The position numbers and the translations under genes are program-made. From the NCBI RefSeq assembly GCF_022012295.1, contig NZ_JAKLTN010000001.1:1550001-1614000 (forward strand): DNA of 64,000 nucleotides, in the 5' to 3' direction. Of the stretch, positions 44,966 through 54,800 are shown piece by piece; position 1 is the stretch's first letter, and every line of letters begins with the position of its first letter. The notes under the pieces are model-generated. The model saw only the letters and a program-made list of their open reading frames with translations, searched no databases and was not told the DNA's origin. The stretch comes from Dechloromonas hankyongensis. GTDB lineage: Bacteria > Pseudomonadota > Gammaproteobacteria > Burkholderiales > Rhodocyclaceae.

Positions 44966-45766
44966 TCAATACGATCCGGGCACCCCGGCCGCCGTGCTGT
45001 CCGGCTTGTAGCTCCGGCATAGCGCCGTGGTCGCCGCGGTGAGCAGCAGGGCATCGATGCCGACGGCGACGAAATTGGCGCCGGCTTGGCGGTAGCGGTC
45101 GTTCAACTGCCGGTCGCTGCACAGCACGCCGCCCGCCTTGCCGGCCGCCCGGGTGCGGCGCAGGCCGTGCTCGATGGCGGCGACGATCTCCGGGTGCGTG
45201 GACTCGCCGAGATAGCCGTAGGAAGCAGCGAGGTCGGCCGAGCCGAAAAATACGCCATCGACTCCGTCTACCGCCAGTATGTCGTCCAACTGCTCGTAGC
45301 CGGCCTTCGTCTCGACCTGCACAAGCAGACACATCTGGTCGTTGGCGAGGTGAGCGTAATTATCGATGCGCCCCCAGCGCGAGGCGCGGGCCAGCGCGCT
45401 GCCGACGCCGCGGATCCCGGCCGGCGGATAGCGCATGGCCTCGACCAGACCCTGCGCCTGCTCGGCCGATTCGACCATCGGGATGAGCAGCGTCTGGACG
45501 CCGGTTTCCAGCAACTGCTTGATCAGCACGTGGTCGCCCTGCGGCGGGCGGACTACCGGCTGGGTCGGGTAGGGGGCCAGCGCCTGCAGTTGCGACAGGA
45601 TGCTGCGCAGGTCGTTGGGGCCGTGCTCGGCGTCGATCAGCAGCCAGTCGAAGCCGGCACCGGCGCAGATTTCGGCGCTGAAGGTCTCGCCCAGCCCAAG
45701 CCACAGCCCGATCTGGTCACGACCGGCCTGCAATGCGCTCTTGAACTGGTTGCTCGGTATTTTCAT
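44966..45766 (-). CDS. HpcH/HpaI family aldolase
   Basis: This is a metal-dependent class II pyruvate aldolase (266 residues) like 4-hydroxy-2-oxoheptanedioate aldolase HpaI. Motifs: [29 protein letters not shown] (about 24-52, catalytic His in AEHGP), the metal-binding E in [11 protein letters not shown] (about 149) and D in [12 protein letters not shown] (about 177). It is the first gene of the meta-cleavage operon and gives the cluster a second aldolase beside the DmpG type. It may process other hydroxy-oxo acids from substituted catechols. Confidence 0.87.
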   Translation of the reverse strand: MKIPSNQFKSALQAGRDQIGLWLGLGETFSAEICAGAGFDWLLIDAEHGPNDLRSILSQLQALAPYPTQPVVRPPQGDHVLIKQLLETGVQTLLIPMVESAEQAQGLVEAMRYPPAGIRGVGSALARASRWGRIDNYAHLANDQMCLLVQVETKAGYEQLDDILAVDGVDGVFFGSADLAASYGYLGESTHPEIVAAIEHGLRRTRAAGKAGGVLCSDRQLNDRYRQAGANFVAVGIDALLLTAATTALCRSYKPDSTAAGVPGSY

Positions 45767-46012
45767 CGCCTCTCACCTGAAATCGATCGCCCCGGAAAAT
45801 GCCTGCCGGGGATGTTGGGATCAATTAAACGTGATGCCGGGGATACCGTCCAATACCGTTGAAATCGACAGGTGATACGGGAAAGGTATGACTGGAGCTT
45901 CCGGAAGGGCAGATAGCTGGCTTGGCCCGGAACACGCGCAAATTATTGTGCCCTGTTTGAAACGTGGAGAGGATTGCCTGCATCCAATGGGTTAAAGACA
46001 AAGGAGCCTGTC

Positions 46013-46699
46013 ATGATCCCGGACCAAGCACCCTCCACCCACGCACCGAGCGCCGACCTCGATCTGGCGCAAGCCGTCGCGGCGGGCGACCAGGAAGCCT
46101 TCAAGACCCTGATGCGGCGCCACAACCAGATGCTGTTCCGTACGGCGCGCAGCATCCTGCGCGACGACCGGGAAGCCGAGGAGGTGGTGCAGGATGCCTA
46201 CCTGCTCGCCTACCGGAGCATGGGCCGCTACCGCGGCGAGGCCCGGCTGTCGACGTGGCTGATCCGCATCGTGGCCAACCGGGCCATCCGCCGCCGGCAA
46301 CGCCTGGGCCGCGACCGGACGATCTTTGCCGCGGGAGACGCCCCGCTAGGCGAGGAGGACAACATGGCCGAAAGCACTTTCCAGAACCCCGAAGCCGCCG
46401 CCGCCAACGGCGAATTGCGGCACCTGCTCGAATCGCACATCGACCGGCTGCCCGACCTGTACCGGGAGATTTTCGTCCTGCGCGGCGTCGAGGAACTGAG
46501 CAATGAGGAGACTGCCGCGATCCTCGGCATACCCGAGGCGACGGTGCGTACCCGCTTCTTCCGCGCCCGGCATCTGCTCAGCCAGGCGCTGGCCAAGGAT
46601 ATCGACGAGGTCTTCGGCGAGGTCTATGCCTTTGCCGGCGACCGATGCGACCGGATCGTTGCCGGCGTGCTGGCACGCCTGGCGCGGAAATCCGTTTGA
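46013..46699 (+). CDS. ECF-type RNA polymerase sigma factor
   Basis: This 228-residue sigma factor has region 2 (about 24-95, QEAFKTLMRRHNQMLFRTARSIL...AEEVVQDAYLLAY...STWLIRIVANRAI) and region 4 (about 150-205, ELSNEETAAILGIPEATVRTRFFRAR). The start at 46013 has AAGGAG 6 bases upstream; an in-frame ATG at 45974 lacks one. No anti-sigma gene is adjacent. The next gene follows after 34 bp, so it likely leads an operon with the Tat ferritin-like protein. It is divergent from the meta-cleavage operon across 246 bp. Confidence 0.9.
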   Translation: MIPDQAPSTHAPSADLDLAQAVAAGDQEAFKTLMRRHNQMLFRTARSILRDDREAEEVVQDAYLLAYRSMGRYRGEARLSTWLIRIVANRAIRRRQRLGRDRTIFAAGDAPLGEEDNMAESTFQNPEAAAANGELRHLLESHIDRLPDLYREIFVLRGVEELSNEETAAILGIPEATVRTRFFRARHLLSQALAKDIDEVFGEVYAFAGDRCDRIVAGVLARLARKSV

Positions 46700-46733
46700 G
46701 CAGCCGAGGGCTGCACCCCACAGGAGAACTACC

Positions 46734-47309
46734 ATGAACGCACTGATCAAGCACGCCATCGCGGCGGTCGAACCGCGCCGCACTTTCCTCGGCCAGGCCG
46801 GCCTCCTGCTGTCCGGCACCGCCATTGCGCTCCTCTCCGGCCGCGAGGCGCTGGCCGCCCAGGCCGGCAAGGCGGCCGACAGCGACCTGCGTATCCTGAA
46901 CACTGCGCTGGGGGCGGAACTGGAAGCCATCGCCGCCTACCAGGTCGGCGCCGAAAGCGGCCTGCTGCAAAAGCCGGTGCTCGATCTGGCGGTCACCTTT
47001 CAGGGCCATCACAAGCAGCACGCCGACCTGCTCGCCGCCACCATCGCCAAGCTCGGCGGCCGGGCGGTCAGCGCCAAGGACAAATACAGCTTTCCGGTCG
47101 ACACGCTGAAGAACCAGACCGATGTGCTGCGTTTCGCGGCCGGGCTGGAAAAGGGCGCGGTCAGCGCCTACCTGGGCGCCATCCCGCTGTTCGGCAACCG
47201 CGACCTGGCCAAGGCGGCGGGCAGCATCCTCGGCGACGAGGCGATGCATTGGGCGGTGCTGCGCCAGGCGGTCGGCGACGTGCCGGTGCCCGACGCCTTT
47301 GTGAAGTGA
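46734..47309 (+). CDS. Tat-exported ferritin-like domain protein
   Basis: This 191-residue protein has a twin-arginine signal (PRRTFLGQAGLLLSGTAIALL, about 15-35) and a four-helix ferritin-like/rubrerythrin-like domain with carboxylate-His patterns: GAELEAIAAYQVG (about 60-72), FQGHHKQHADLL (about 87-98), GLEKGAVSAYLGAI and GDEAMHWAVLR. Export in folded form suggests a metal centre is loaded in the cytoplasm. An oxidative or metal stress role is suggested by the upstream sigma factor and the following cytochrome c. GGAGAA precedes the ATG. Confidence 0.8.
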   Translation: MNALIKHAIAAVEPRRTFLGQAGLLLSGTAIALLSGREALAAQAGKAADSDLRILNTALGAELEAIAAYQVGAESGLLQKPVLDLAVTFQGHHKQHADLLAATIAKLGGRAVSAKDKYSFPVDTLKNQTDVLRFAAGLEKGAVSAYLGAIPLFGNRDLAKAAGSILGDEAMHWAVLRQAVGDVPVPDAFVK

Positions 47310-47327
47310 ACCGGAGAAGCGGCGGCG

Positions 47328-47750
47328 ATGGGCACGATCCGTTCGCTGGGCTGGCTGCTGCTGGGCGCCACGCTGGCCGGCAGCGCGGCGGCGGATACCT
47401 CCGCCGCGGCCTATGCGCGCGGCGCCCTGGTCTATGAGCGCTGTGCCGCCTGCCACGCCCTGGACACCGACCGGACCGGGCCGCGCCATTGCGGCCTGTT
47501 CGGCCGGCGGGCGGGCAGCGTTCCCGGCTTTGCCTATTCGCCGGCCATGCGCCGTGCCGGCTGGGTGTGGAACGAGAAAACGCTCGACCGCTTCCTGCGC
47601 TCGCCGCTCACGGTCGTCCCCGGCACCAGCATGGGCTACGATGGAGTAAAGGACGACGGCGAGCGGCGGGACCTGATCGTGTTCCTGCGCGAAGCCGGCG
47701 GCGCGGCGCGCTGCCAGAATCTGCCGGCGGGCGCCGGACGCCTGCCGTAA
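47328..47750 (+). CDS. Cytochrome c, class I (c2-like)
   Basis: This is a periplasmic monoheme cytochrome of 140 residues with a signal peptide ending in SAAAD. The heme motif is CAACH (about 39-43), followed by the class I sequence TGPRHCGLFGRRAGSVPGFAYS and the axial Met in GTSMGYDG. The extra cysteine in RHCG and another near the C-terminus could form a disulfide. It sits 18 bp after the ferritin-like gene and 15 bp before a flavin reductase gene, so a small redox chain is plausible. Confidence 0.88.
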   Translation: MGTIRSLGWLLLGATLAGSAAADTSAAAYARGALVYERCAACHALDTDRTGPRHCGLFGRRAGSVPGFAYSPAMRRAGWVWNEKTLDRFLRSPLTVVPGTSMGYDGVKDDGERRDLIVFLREAGGAARCQNLPAGAGRLP

Positions 47751-47765
47751 AAGGAGGACACGGAG

Positions 47766-48479
47766 ATGAGCACTTACAGCACACGCTTGATCGGCAGCGA
47801 GCTGGTCGCCGAGCGGACGATGGCCTTCCATTTCGAAAAACCGGCCGATTTCGTTTTCCGGGCCGGTCAGGCGATCGACCTCGTCCTGCCGACGGTTGAG
47901 GAAAACGGCCAGGCCGCCCGCCACGCCTTCTCGCTGGTCAGCGCCCCGCACGAGACCCGGCTGAGCATCGCCACCCGCTTGCGCGGTAGTGCCTACAAGG
48001 AGGGCCTGCACGCGCTGGCGCCGGGTGCCGGCGTGCAGGTCGACGGCCCGTTCGGCAGCCTGACCCTGCACAAGGACGTGGCCCGCGACGCCATCATGAT
48101 CGCCGGCGGGATCGGCATCACGCCCTTCGTCAGCATGCTGCGCCAGGTGGCGCAGCAGCGCCAGGAACGGCGCTTCGTGCTGGTCTATTCCAACCGGCGG
48201 GCCGAGGATGCGGCATTCCTCGACGAACTGCTGGCCTTGGCGCGCGACTACCCCGGCCTGCGCTTCATCCCGACGCTGACCCAGGCCGACAACGTGCCGC
48301 CGGGCTGGACGGGGCGCATCGGCCGGATCAGCGGCGCGCTGCTCGCCGAGGTCGCCGCCCAGGCGCCGATCTACTACGTGGCTGGGCCGCCGCCCTTCGT
48401 CGAGGCCATGCAGGACGATCTGTGCCGCCACGGCGCCGACGAGGACGATATCCGCAGCGAAGGCTTCTACGGCTATTGA
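47766..48479 (+). CDS. FAD/NAD(P)-binding ferredoxin-reductase-like oxidoreductase
   Basis: This 237-residue cytosolic flavoprotein has an FAD-binding beta-barrel (about 5-100, FRAGQAIDLVLP and RHAFSLVSAPHE) and an NAD(P)-binding domain (about 105-235, MIAGGIGITPFVSMLR, YYVAGPPPFVEAM, C-terminal GFYGY). No plant-type ferredoxin domain is fused. It resembles ferredoxin-NADP reductase-like and phenol hydroxylase reductase modules. AAGGAGGA precedes the ATG. Its partner in this operon is unknown; the neighbouring cytochrome c is periplasmic, so direct transfer between them is unlikely. Confidence 0.85.
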   Translation: MSTYSTRLIGSELVAERTMAFHFEKPADFVFRAGQAIDLVLPTVEENGQAARHAFSLVSAPHETRLSIATRLRGSAYKEGLHALAPGAGVQVDGPFGSLTLHKDVARDAIMIAGGIGITPFVSMLRQVAQQRQERRFVLVYSNRRAEDAAFLDELLALARDYPGLRFIPTLTQADNVPPGWTGRIGRISGALLAEVAAQAPIYYVAGPPPFVEAMQDDLCRHGADEDDIRSEGFYGY

Positions 48480-48509
48480 CGGGCCGGGCGCGCCATCCGG
48501 GAGAGCGGC

Positions 48510-50159
48510 ATGTTCGACTACGATTCCGCAGCCATCGCGGCCATCCTGGGCACCAGCCTCGATGCGGTGTTCACCATCGACGCGCAGGGCCTGATCGTCG
48601 ATACCAACCCGGCGGCGACCCGGATGTTCGGCTGGCAGCGCGAGGAGTTTCTCGGGGCCAATATTTCACTGATTGTGCCGTCGCCGCTCAAGGAAAAGCA
48701 CGACGGTTTCCTGCGCGCCTTCCGCCCGGACCGCGGCGTCAAGCATGTGCTGGGCAGCGGCCAGCGGCTCGACGGCTTGCGCAAGGACGGCTCGCGCTTC
48801 CCGGTCGAGGTCGGCATTTCCGCCTTCGAGCGCGACGGACAGCGCTACTTCACTGGCTTCGTCCGCGACATGAGCGAACGCCAGCACGCCGAGGACCGCA
48901 TGCGCTACCTCGCGCTGCACGATGCGGAGAGCGGCCTGCTCAACTACCGCGGCTTCGCCGAACAGTGCGCCGCCGCAGCCGGCGGCGAGCGGCGCATGGC
49001 GGTGTTCCGGATCGAGGAATTCCGGCGCTTCTCGGTGGCCTACGGCGAACGCTGGAGCATCGCTACCGTGCAGGAAATCGCCGCCCGCCTGGGCACAGCC
49101 CTGGCACCCCACGAAATCGCCGGGCGCGTGCGCGAGGACAGCTTCGCACTGTGGCTGGGCGACGATGCCGGGACGCGGATCGAAACCCTGGCCGCCGTGC
49201 TGCGCGAACCCTATGCGCTGGACACGACCGTCTTCCTGCTCACCGTCACCTTCGGCCTGTCGGCGCCGGGTGGCGACTTCGCCAGCCTGCTGCGCACCGC
49301 CCAGTGGGCCTGCTATCGCGCCGGCGCGGCCGGTCGGGGCGGCATCAACGCCTTCGCCGAGGGCCTGCAACAGTCGGTGGTGCGCGAACTCGGCATCGAA
49401 TCCCGGCTGCGCGAGGCGGTGCGCGACAACCTCCTGACGCTGGTCCTGCAGCCCAAATGCCGGCTGGCCGACCGGCGCATCGTCGGCGCCGAGGCGCTGG
49501 TCCGCTGGTCCGACCCGTTGCTGGGGGCGGTGCCGCCGGCCGAATTCATCCCGCTGGCCGAACGCCTCGGCCTGGTCGGCAAGATCACTGACTGGATGCT
49601 GCAGCGCAGCCTGGCCGAGATCGCCGCTTGTCCCGACCCGACGATCAGCGTCGCCGTCAATTTCTCGGCGCTGGATTTCTACCACCCCGACTTGGTCGTC
49701 CGCCTGTGCGACTCGCTGGACAAGGCAGCGGTGCCGCCGGACCGGCTGGTCGTCGAGCTGACCGAATCGGCCGCGGTGCACGACGTGCCCCTGGTCAACG
49801 GCAGGCTGCAAGCGTTGCGCGCGCTGGGCGTCGGCATCTCGCTGGACGATTTCGGCACCGGCCATACGGCGCTCGCCTACCTGCGCCAGTTTGCCGTCGA
49901 TTCGCTGAAGATCGACATCGCCTTCGTGCGCGATCTGCCGGACAGCTCGCCGGCCCTCGGCGTCACCCGGACTATCGTCGCGCTGGCCCGGGGGCTGGGG
50001 CTGGAAACCATCGCCGAGGGCGTCGAAACCGAGGCGCAGGCCGCCACGCTGCGCGAGCTGGGCGTCGATGTCGGCCAGGGCTTCCTGTTCGGCCGCCCGC
50101 TGCCGCCGGCCGAATTCCATCGCCGGGTGCGCGAGCAGATGGAATCGGCCCGGCTTTAG
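48510..50159 (+). CDS. PAS-GGDEF(degenerate)-EAL cyclic di-GMP phosphodiesterase
   Basis: This is a 549-residue soluble protein: PAS (about 10-125), degenerate GGDEF (about 135-290, REDSF replaces GGDEF) and EAL (about 300-545). The EAL residues are intact: EALVRW, VNFSALDF, ELTES, DDFGTGHT, LKIDIAF, EGVET and GQGFLFGRP. It should therefore hydrolyse c-di-GMP, with the GGDEF domain probably regulatory. The PAS has a FixL-like PSPLKEKHDGF segment, so heme-based gas sensing is possible as in DosP. It follows the flavin reductase gene by 30 bp. Confidence 0.88.
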   Translation: MFDYDSAAIAAILGTSLDAVFTIDAQGLIVDTNPAATRMFGWQREEFLGANISLIVPSPLKEKHDGFLRAFRPDRGVKHVLGSGQRLDGLRKDGSRFPVEVGISAFERDGQRYFTGFVRDMSERQHAEDRMRYLALHDAESGLLNYRGFAEQCAAAAGGERRMAVFRIEEFRRFSVAYGERWSIATVQEIAARLGTALAPHEIAGRVREDSFALWLGDDAGTRIETLAAVLREPYALDTTVFLLTVTFGLSAPGGDFASLLRTAQWACYRAGAAGRGGINAFAEGLQQSVVRELGIESRLREAVRDNLLTLVLQPKCRLADRRIVGAEALVRWSDPLLGAVPPAEFIPLAERLGLVGKITDWMLQRSLAEIAACPDPTISVAVNFSALDFYHPDLVVRLCDSLDKAAVPPDRLVVELTESAAVHDVPLVNGRLQALRALGVGISLDDFGTGHTALAYLRQFAVDSLKIDIAFVRDLPDSSPALGVTRTIVALARGLGLETIAEGVETEAQAATLRELGVDVGQGFLFGRPLPPAEFHRRVREQMESARL

Positions 50160-50170
50160 TACCGGCTTTC

Positions 50171-51454
50171 CTAAGTCAGGAAGCGGTGCTGGACCAGAAA
50201 CGCGCCGGCCCCGGCGAAGTAGCCGATCAACGCCAGGCCGCTGATCCTTTTCACGTACCAGAAGAAGCTGATCTTCTCCAAACCCATGGCCGCGATGCCG
50301 GCCGCCGAGCCGACGATGAGCACCGATCCTCCGGTGCCGGCGCAATAGGCGAGGAACTGCCACAGGAAGTGGTCGGCCGGGAAGTCGCCCAGACTGTACA
50401 TGCCCATCGCCGCCGCCACCAGCGGCACGTTATCGACGATGGCGCTGAGGATGCCGATGAGCAGAACGATCACGTCTTGCCGGCCGATGGCCTGATCGAG
50501 CCACTGGGCGAGGGAAGCCAGGACGTGGGCGTGTTCGAGGGTCGCCACCGCCAGCAGGATGCCGACGAAGAACATGATGGAACTCATGTCGATGCGGCTC
50601 AAGGCATGGCCCAGCGTCAGGTGCTGCCTGAAGTCCGCATCGTGCTTGCGCTGCATCAGGTCACCGACCAGCCACAGGATGCCAAGGCCGAACAGGATGC
50701 CCATGAACGGCGGTAGGTGGGTCACCGTCTTGAAGGCCGGCACCGCGACCAGGATGCCGAGGCCCAGGCCGAACATCAGGTTCCTTTCGAAATCGGTGGT
50801 ACACGAACCGTTGCCGTTCTCCGACCCGGCGACCGGCACGACTGCCCGCCCGCGCAACAGCCAGGCTGCAATGGCCAAGGGCAGGATCAGGCTGACCAAT
50901 GCTGGCACCAGCACGGACTGGATGATGGCCAGCGCCGTGATCTGGCCGCCGATCCACAGCATGGTGGTCGTCACATCGCCGATCGGCGACCAGGCGCCGC
51001 CGGCGTTGGCGGCGATGACGATGATGCCGGCGAAGAACCAGCGATCCTCGTCCCTGGCCAGCAGTTTGCGCAGCAGCGATACCATGACGATGGTCGTCGT
51101 CAGGTTGTCGAGTATGGCGCTGAGGAAGAAGCTCACGCCGCCGACCAGCCAGAGGAGCGTCGCCAGGCTGGAGGTGCGGATGCGCCGGGTAATGATCTCG
51201 AAGCCGTTGTGGGCGTCCACCACCTCGACGACGGTCATCGCGCCCATCAGGAAGAAGACGATCTGCGCGGTCGCCGCCAGCGACTCGCCCAGTTCATGGC
51301 TCACCTGCTGGGGGGCGGTTGTCGCCACGGCGTAGAGGGTCCACAATAGTCCGGCGCCGAGCAGGGCCGAGGCGGACTTGTTGATCCGCAGCGGATGCTC
51401 GAGCGCAATGGCGGCATACGCCACGACAAAAACGGCAATCAGGGCAGTTTCCAT
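50171..51454 (-). CDS. nhaD: Sodium/proton antiporter, NhaD family
   Basis: This is an inner membrane antiporter (427 residues, about 11-13 helices) of the NhaD/ArsB superfamily, exporting Na+ in exchange for protons. Motifs: AILDNLTTTIVMVSLLRK (about 120-137) and AIVDNVPLVAAAMGMY (about 336-351), the paired Asp-Asn sites of the family, and GGAWSPIGDVTTTMLWIGG (about 156-174). The start at 51454 is preceded by CGGAGCG. It is convergent with the PAS-EAL gene (11 bp between stops) and monocistronic. Confidence 0.88.
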   Translation of the reverse strand: METALIAVFVVAYAAIALEHPLRINKSASALLGAGLLWTLYAVATTAPQQVSHELGESLAATAQIVFFLMGAMTVVEVVDAHNGFEIITRRIRTSSLATLLWLVGGVSFFLSAILDNLTTTIVMVSLLRKLLARDEDRWFFAGIIVIAANAGGAWSPIGDVTTTMLWIGGQITALAIIQSVLVPALVSLILPLAIAAWLLRGRAVVPVAGSENGNGSCTTDFERNLMFGLGLGILVAVPAFKTVTHLPPFMGILFGLGILWLVGDLMQRKHDADFRQHLTLGHALSRIDMSSIMFFVGILLAVATLEHAHVLASLAQWLDQAIGRQDVIVLLIGILSAIVDNVPLVAAAMGMYSLGDFPADHFLWQFLAYCAGTGGSVLIVGSAAGIAAMGLEKISFFWYVKRISGLALIGYFAGAGAFLVQHRFLT

Positions 51455-51893
51455 GTCAGGCGCTCCGCAGGTTGTCGCTCGACCGGCTACTTGCGGCACA
51501 GGGCGCTTCGCAACGGGCGCGGAATGCAGCCGGTTGGCGGGTGACAAGGGAGTAAAAATCGCGCAGCGAATGCTGCCGAGGGGCGCAATAAGGGTTCATG
51601 GGTGCTCTCGATTGACCCGTGCGGCGGCCCGACCAGCACGAAAACCCTGTCCGCGTTCGTCTTGCCGTGCGGACACCCAAGGCACGATTATACCGGACGT
51701 CCCCTCATCGTTCTCAATGGTCACAAATCCGCAGGCGGCGTTTGCTCAGAGTGCGCGATGGATACTGGCATCGCGATACTACGAAAATCGTCCACCCGCG
51801 CCGCCGGGCTGTAATGACATCATGCTGCAAAATGCGTAAAGTCTGACGCAGCCGCAGCTGCCGTATGGCTTGGCTGATATGACAGGAGGCAAA
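51455..51893. other. Divergent intergenic region, no gene recognised
   Basis: This 439-bp gap lies between nhaD (-) and the MASE4 hybrid kinase (+). Short open frames here have no genome-like codon use. I see no clear terminator, tRNA or recognisable riboswitch. An AGGAGG at 51884-51889 is the ribosome binding site of the kinase. Confidence 0.5.
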
Positions 51894-54800
51894 ATGGCGT
51901 ACGAATCATCCGACGACAGTCCGGTGTTCTTATCGACCCTGGCGGCGGGACGCAATCAGCGCCGCTTCGCCTTGGCCGCCGTGCTGGTGTCCGCTGCGCT
52001 CTTCCTGTGCGCCGTACCCTTTGCGAAAGTCCCGCTGGTTCCGGTACCGGCCTTCATCCCGATTTACGAATCGGCCCTGGTGATCAACGATTTGATCACT
52101 GCTGTTTTCCTCTTCGGCCAATTCGGCATCCTGCGCTCCCGGGCGCTGTTTGTGCTGGCTTGCGGGTACCTGTTCACCGCGTTCCTGACGATTCCGCATG
52201 CGCTGACCTTTCCGGGGCTGTTCTCGGCTACCGGCCTTCTCGGCGCCGGCCCACAGACCACGGCCTGGCTATATACCTTGTGGCATGGCGGTTTTCCGCT
52301 CTATGTGATCACCTACACGCTGCTCAAGGGCAAGACGCACGCAACGGTTCCGTCACGCGATTTTCCCTTGAGCACCATTCTGTCCGGTGTCGCAGCCGTC
52401 CTGATCGCGGTGTGCGGCATCACCGCTCTGACGACAGCCGGGCACGACCTGCTTCCTGCGCTGATGCTGGGCAATCACTACACCGTGGTCGGCAGCATCG
52501 TATTTACGATGACCTGGGTCTTGAGCATCATCGCCTTGGCGATCCTGTGGCGGCGAAAACCATACTCGGTGCTGGACGTGTGGCTGATGGTCGTGCTGTG
52601 CGTGTGGATCTTCGATATTGCACTGTCTGCGGTCCTCAACGGCGGCCGTTTCGATCTCGGCTTCTACGCCGGCCGGATTTACGGGCTGCTGGCGGCCAGC
52701 TCAATTCTTCTCGTGCTGCTGCTCGAGAACCTGGTGCTCTACATCCGCCTCGCCGAAGCGCATGACCGAGCCAGGCACGAGGCGGTCGAACTGGAACGGC
52801 TGCGGGTACAGTCCGACCGGCGCGCCGAAGAGCGCACCGCGGCACTGGAGGCGCTTAACCACAAGGACGAGGAAATCCGCGCCATCGTCGAAAACCAGGT
52901 CGACTGCGTCATCACCATCGATACCCGTGGCATCGTGCGCAGCACCAACCCGGCGCTCGAGCGCGTGCTCGGCTTCGCCGCCGCGGAGGTCATCGGGCAC
53001 AACGTCTCGATGCTCATGCCCGAACCGCATCGCAGCATCCATGACAGCTATCTCGCCAACTACCTGGGCACCGGCGAAGCCCAGGTCATGGGTATTGGGC
53101 GCGAGGTGGAGGGGCGGCACAAGGATGGCCGCCTGATCCCACTCGAATTGGCCGTCAGCCAATATGTGGTGCGCGGCGAACGTTTTTTTGTCGGCACCCT
53201 GCGCGATATCCGCGAGCGCAAGCGTTTCATCGCCGAACTGACCCGGGCGCGGGCCGATGCCGAGCAGGCCAACCGCGCCAAGTCGGACTTCCTGGCCGCC
53301 ATGAGCCACGAGATCCGCACGCCGATGAATGGCGTTGTCGGCATGATCGACGTCCTGCACCAGACCAGCCTGAAGGGCTACCAGGTCGAAATGGCAGATC
53401 TCATCCGCGACTCGGCATTCTCGCTGCTGACCATCATCGACGACATCCTCGACTTTTCCAAAATCGAGGCCGGCAAGCTGGAAATCGAACGGGCGCCGTT
53501 GGCGGTGGCCGATGTGGTCGAAAAGGTTGCCGGCTTGCTGGATCGCCTGGCCGAGAAAAAAGGGGTGGAGCTGACGCTGTTTACCGATCCGTCGATTCCG
53601 CCGGAAATTCTGGGCGACGCCCTGCGCCTGCGTCAGGTGTTGGTCAATCTGGCCAACAATGCGATCAAGTTTTCCAGCGGCGGCGAGCGTTCCGGTTCGG
53701 TCGCCATGCGCGCCGTGCTCGCCGAACGCGATGCGGAGAAGGTCGTGATCGAGTTTCAGGTCACCGACAACGGCATCGGCATGGACGACGAGACCATGGC
53801 GCGCTTGTTCGCTCCCTTCAACCAGGCGGATGTGTCGACCACCCGGCGCTTCGGCGGGACCGGCCTGGGGCTTGCCATTTCCCGCCATCTGGTCGAACTG
53901 ATGGGCGGGACGATCACGGTGCGCAGTACGGTCGGTACAGGGGCCACCTTTACAGCGTCCATCCCGTTTGCGACCTTGGCCGCCGAGGCCGACACGGGTC
54001 AGGCAGGATCAGCGGTCGCCGGGGTCCGCTGCCTGGTCGTCGGCGCCGCGTCGGGCCTGGCCGCCGATTTCGCGGCCTATCTCGCGCACGGCGGGGCGAC
54101 GGTCGAGCAAGCGCCGGATCTGCCAGCGGCAGCTGACCGGGCCGCCAGTTTGGCGCCCGGCCTATGGGTGTGCGTCATCGTCGGCGACGACCAGCGGCCG
54201 TCGGCCGACGCGTTGCACTCCATCGGCGGAACCCGCTCCGACCTGATGCTGCGCTTCGTGGTGGTCGGGCGCGGCACACGGCGGCGGCCGCGAGCCGAAG
54301 CCAGCGGTGTGGTGCAGGTCGACCGCAATGTCCTGACGCGCCGGATGCTGCTGAAAGCGGTGGCAATCGCCGCCGGGCGCGCCGAAGAAGACGATGTCAT
54401 CCCGCAATCCGGCAAAATCAGCGCTCCGATCAGCCCGCCGTCACGCGAAGAGGCCGGACGATCCGGGCGCCTGGTCCTGGTCGCCGAGGACAACGAAACC
54501 AACCAGAAGGTCATTCTGCAGCAGCTCCATCTGCTCGGCTTCGCAGCCGATATCGTCGGCAATGGCCACGAAGTCCTGGAACGCTTGCCGGAGGAAAATT
54601 ATGCGGCGCTCCTAACCGACCTGCACATGCCCAAAATGGACGGTTATCAGCTGACAACGGCGATCCGCGCACAGGAACAGGGCACCCGGCACCTGCCCAT
54701 CATCGCCTTGACCGCCAACGCTCTCAAGGAAGAAGCCACGCACTGCCGCAGCGTGGGCATGGACGATTATCTGAGCAAACCGGTGCAGCTGGCCGACCTG

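Noticed and set aside
51455..51893. Possible sodium riboswitch upstream of nhaD
   Set aside because: Known Na+-responsive RNAs occur before some antiporter genes, but I could not find a conserved core or convincing helices here by eye.
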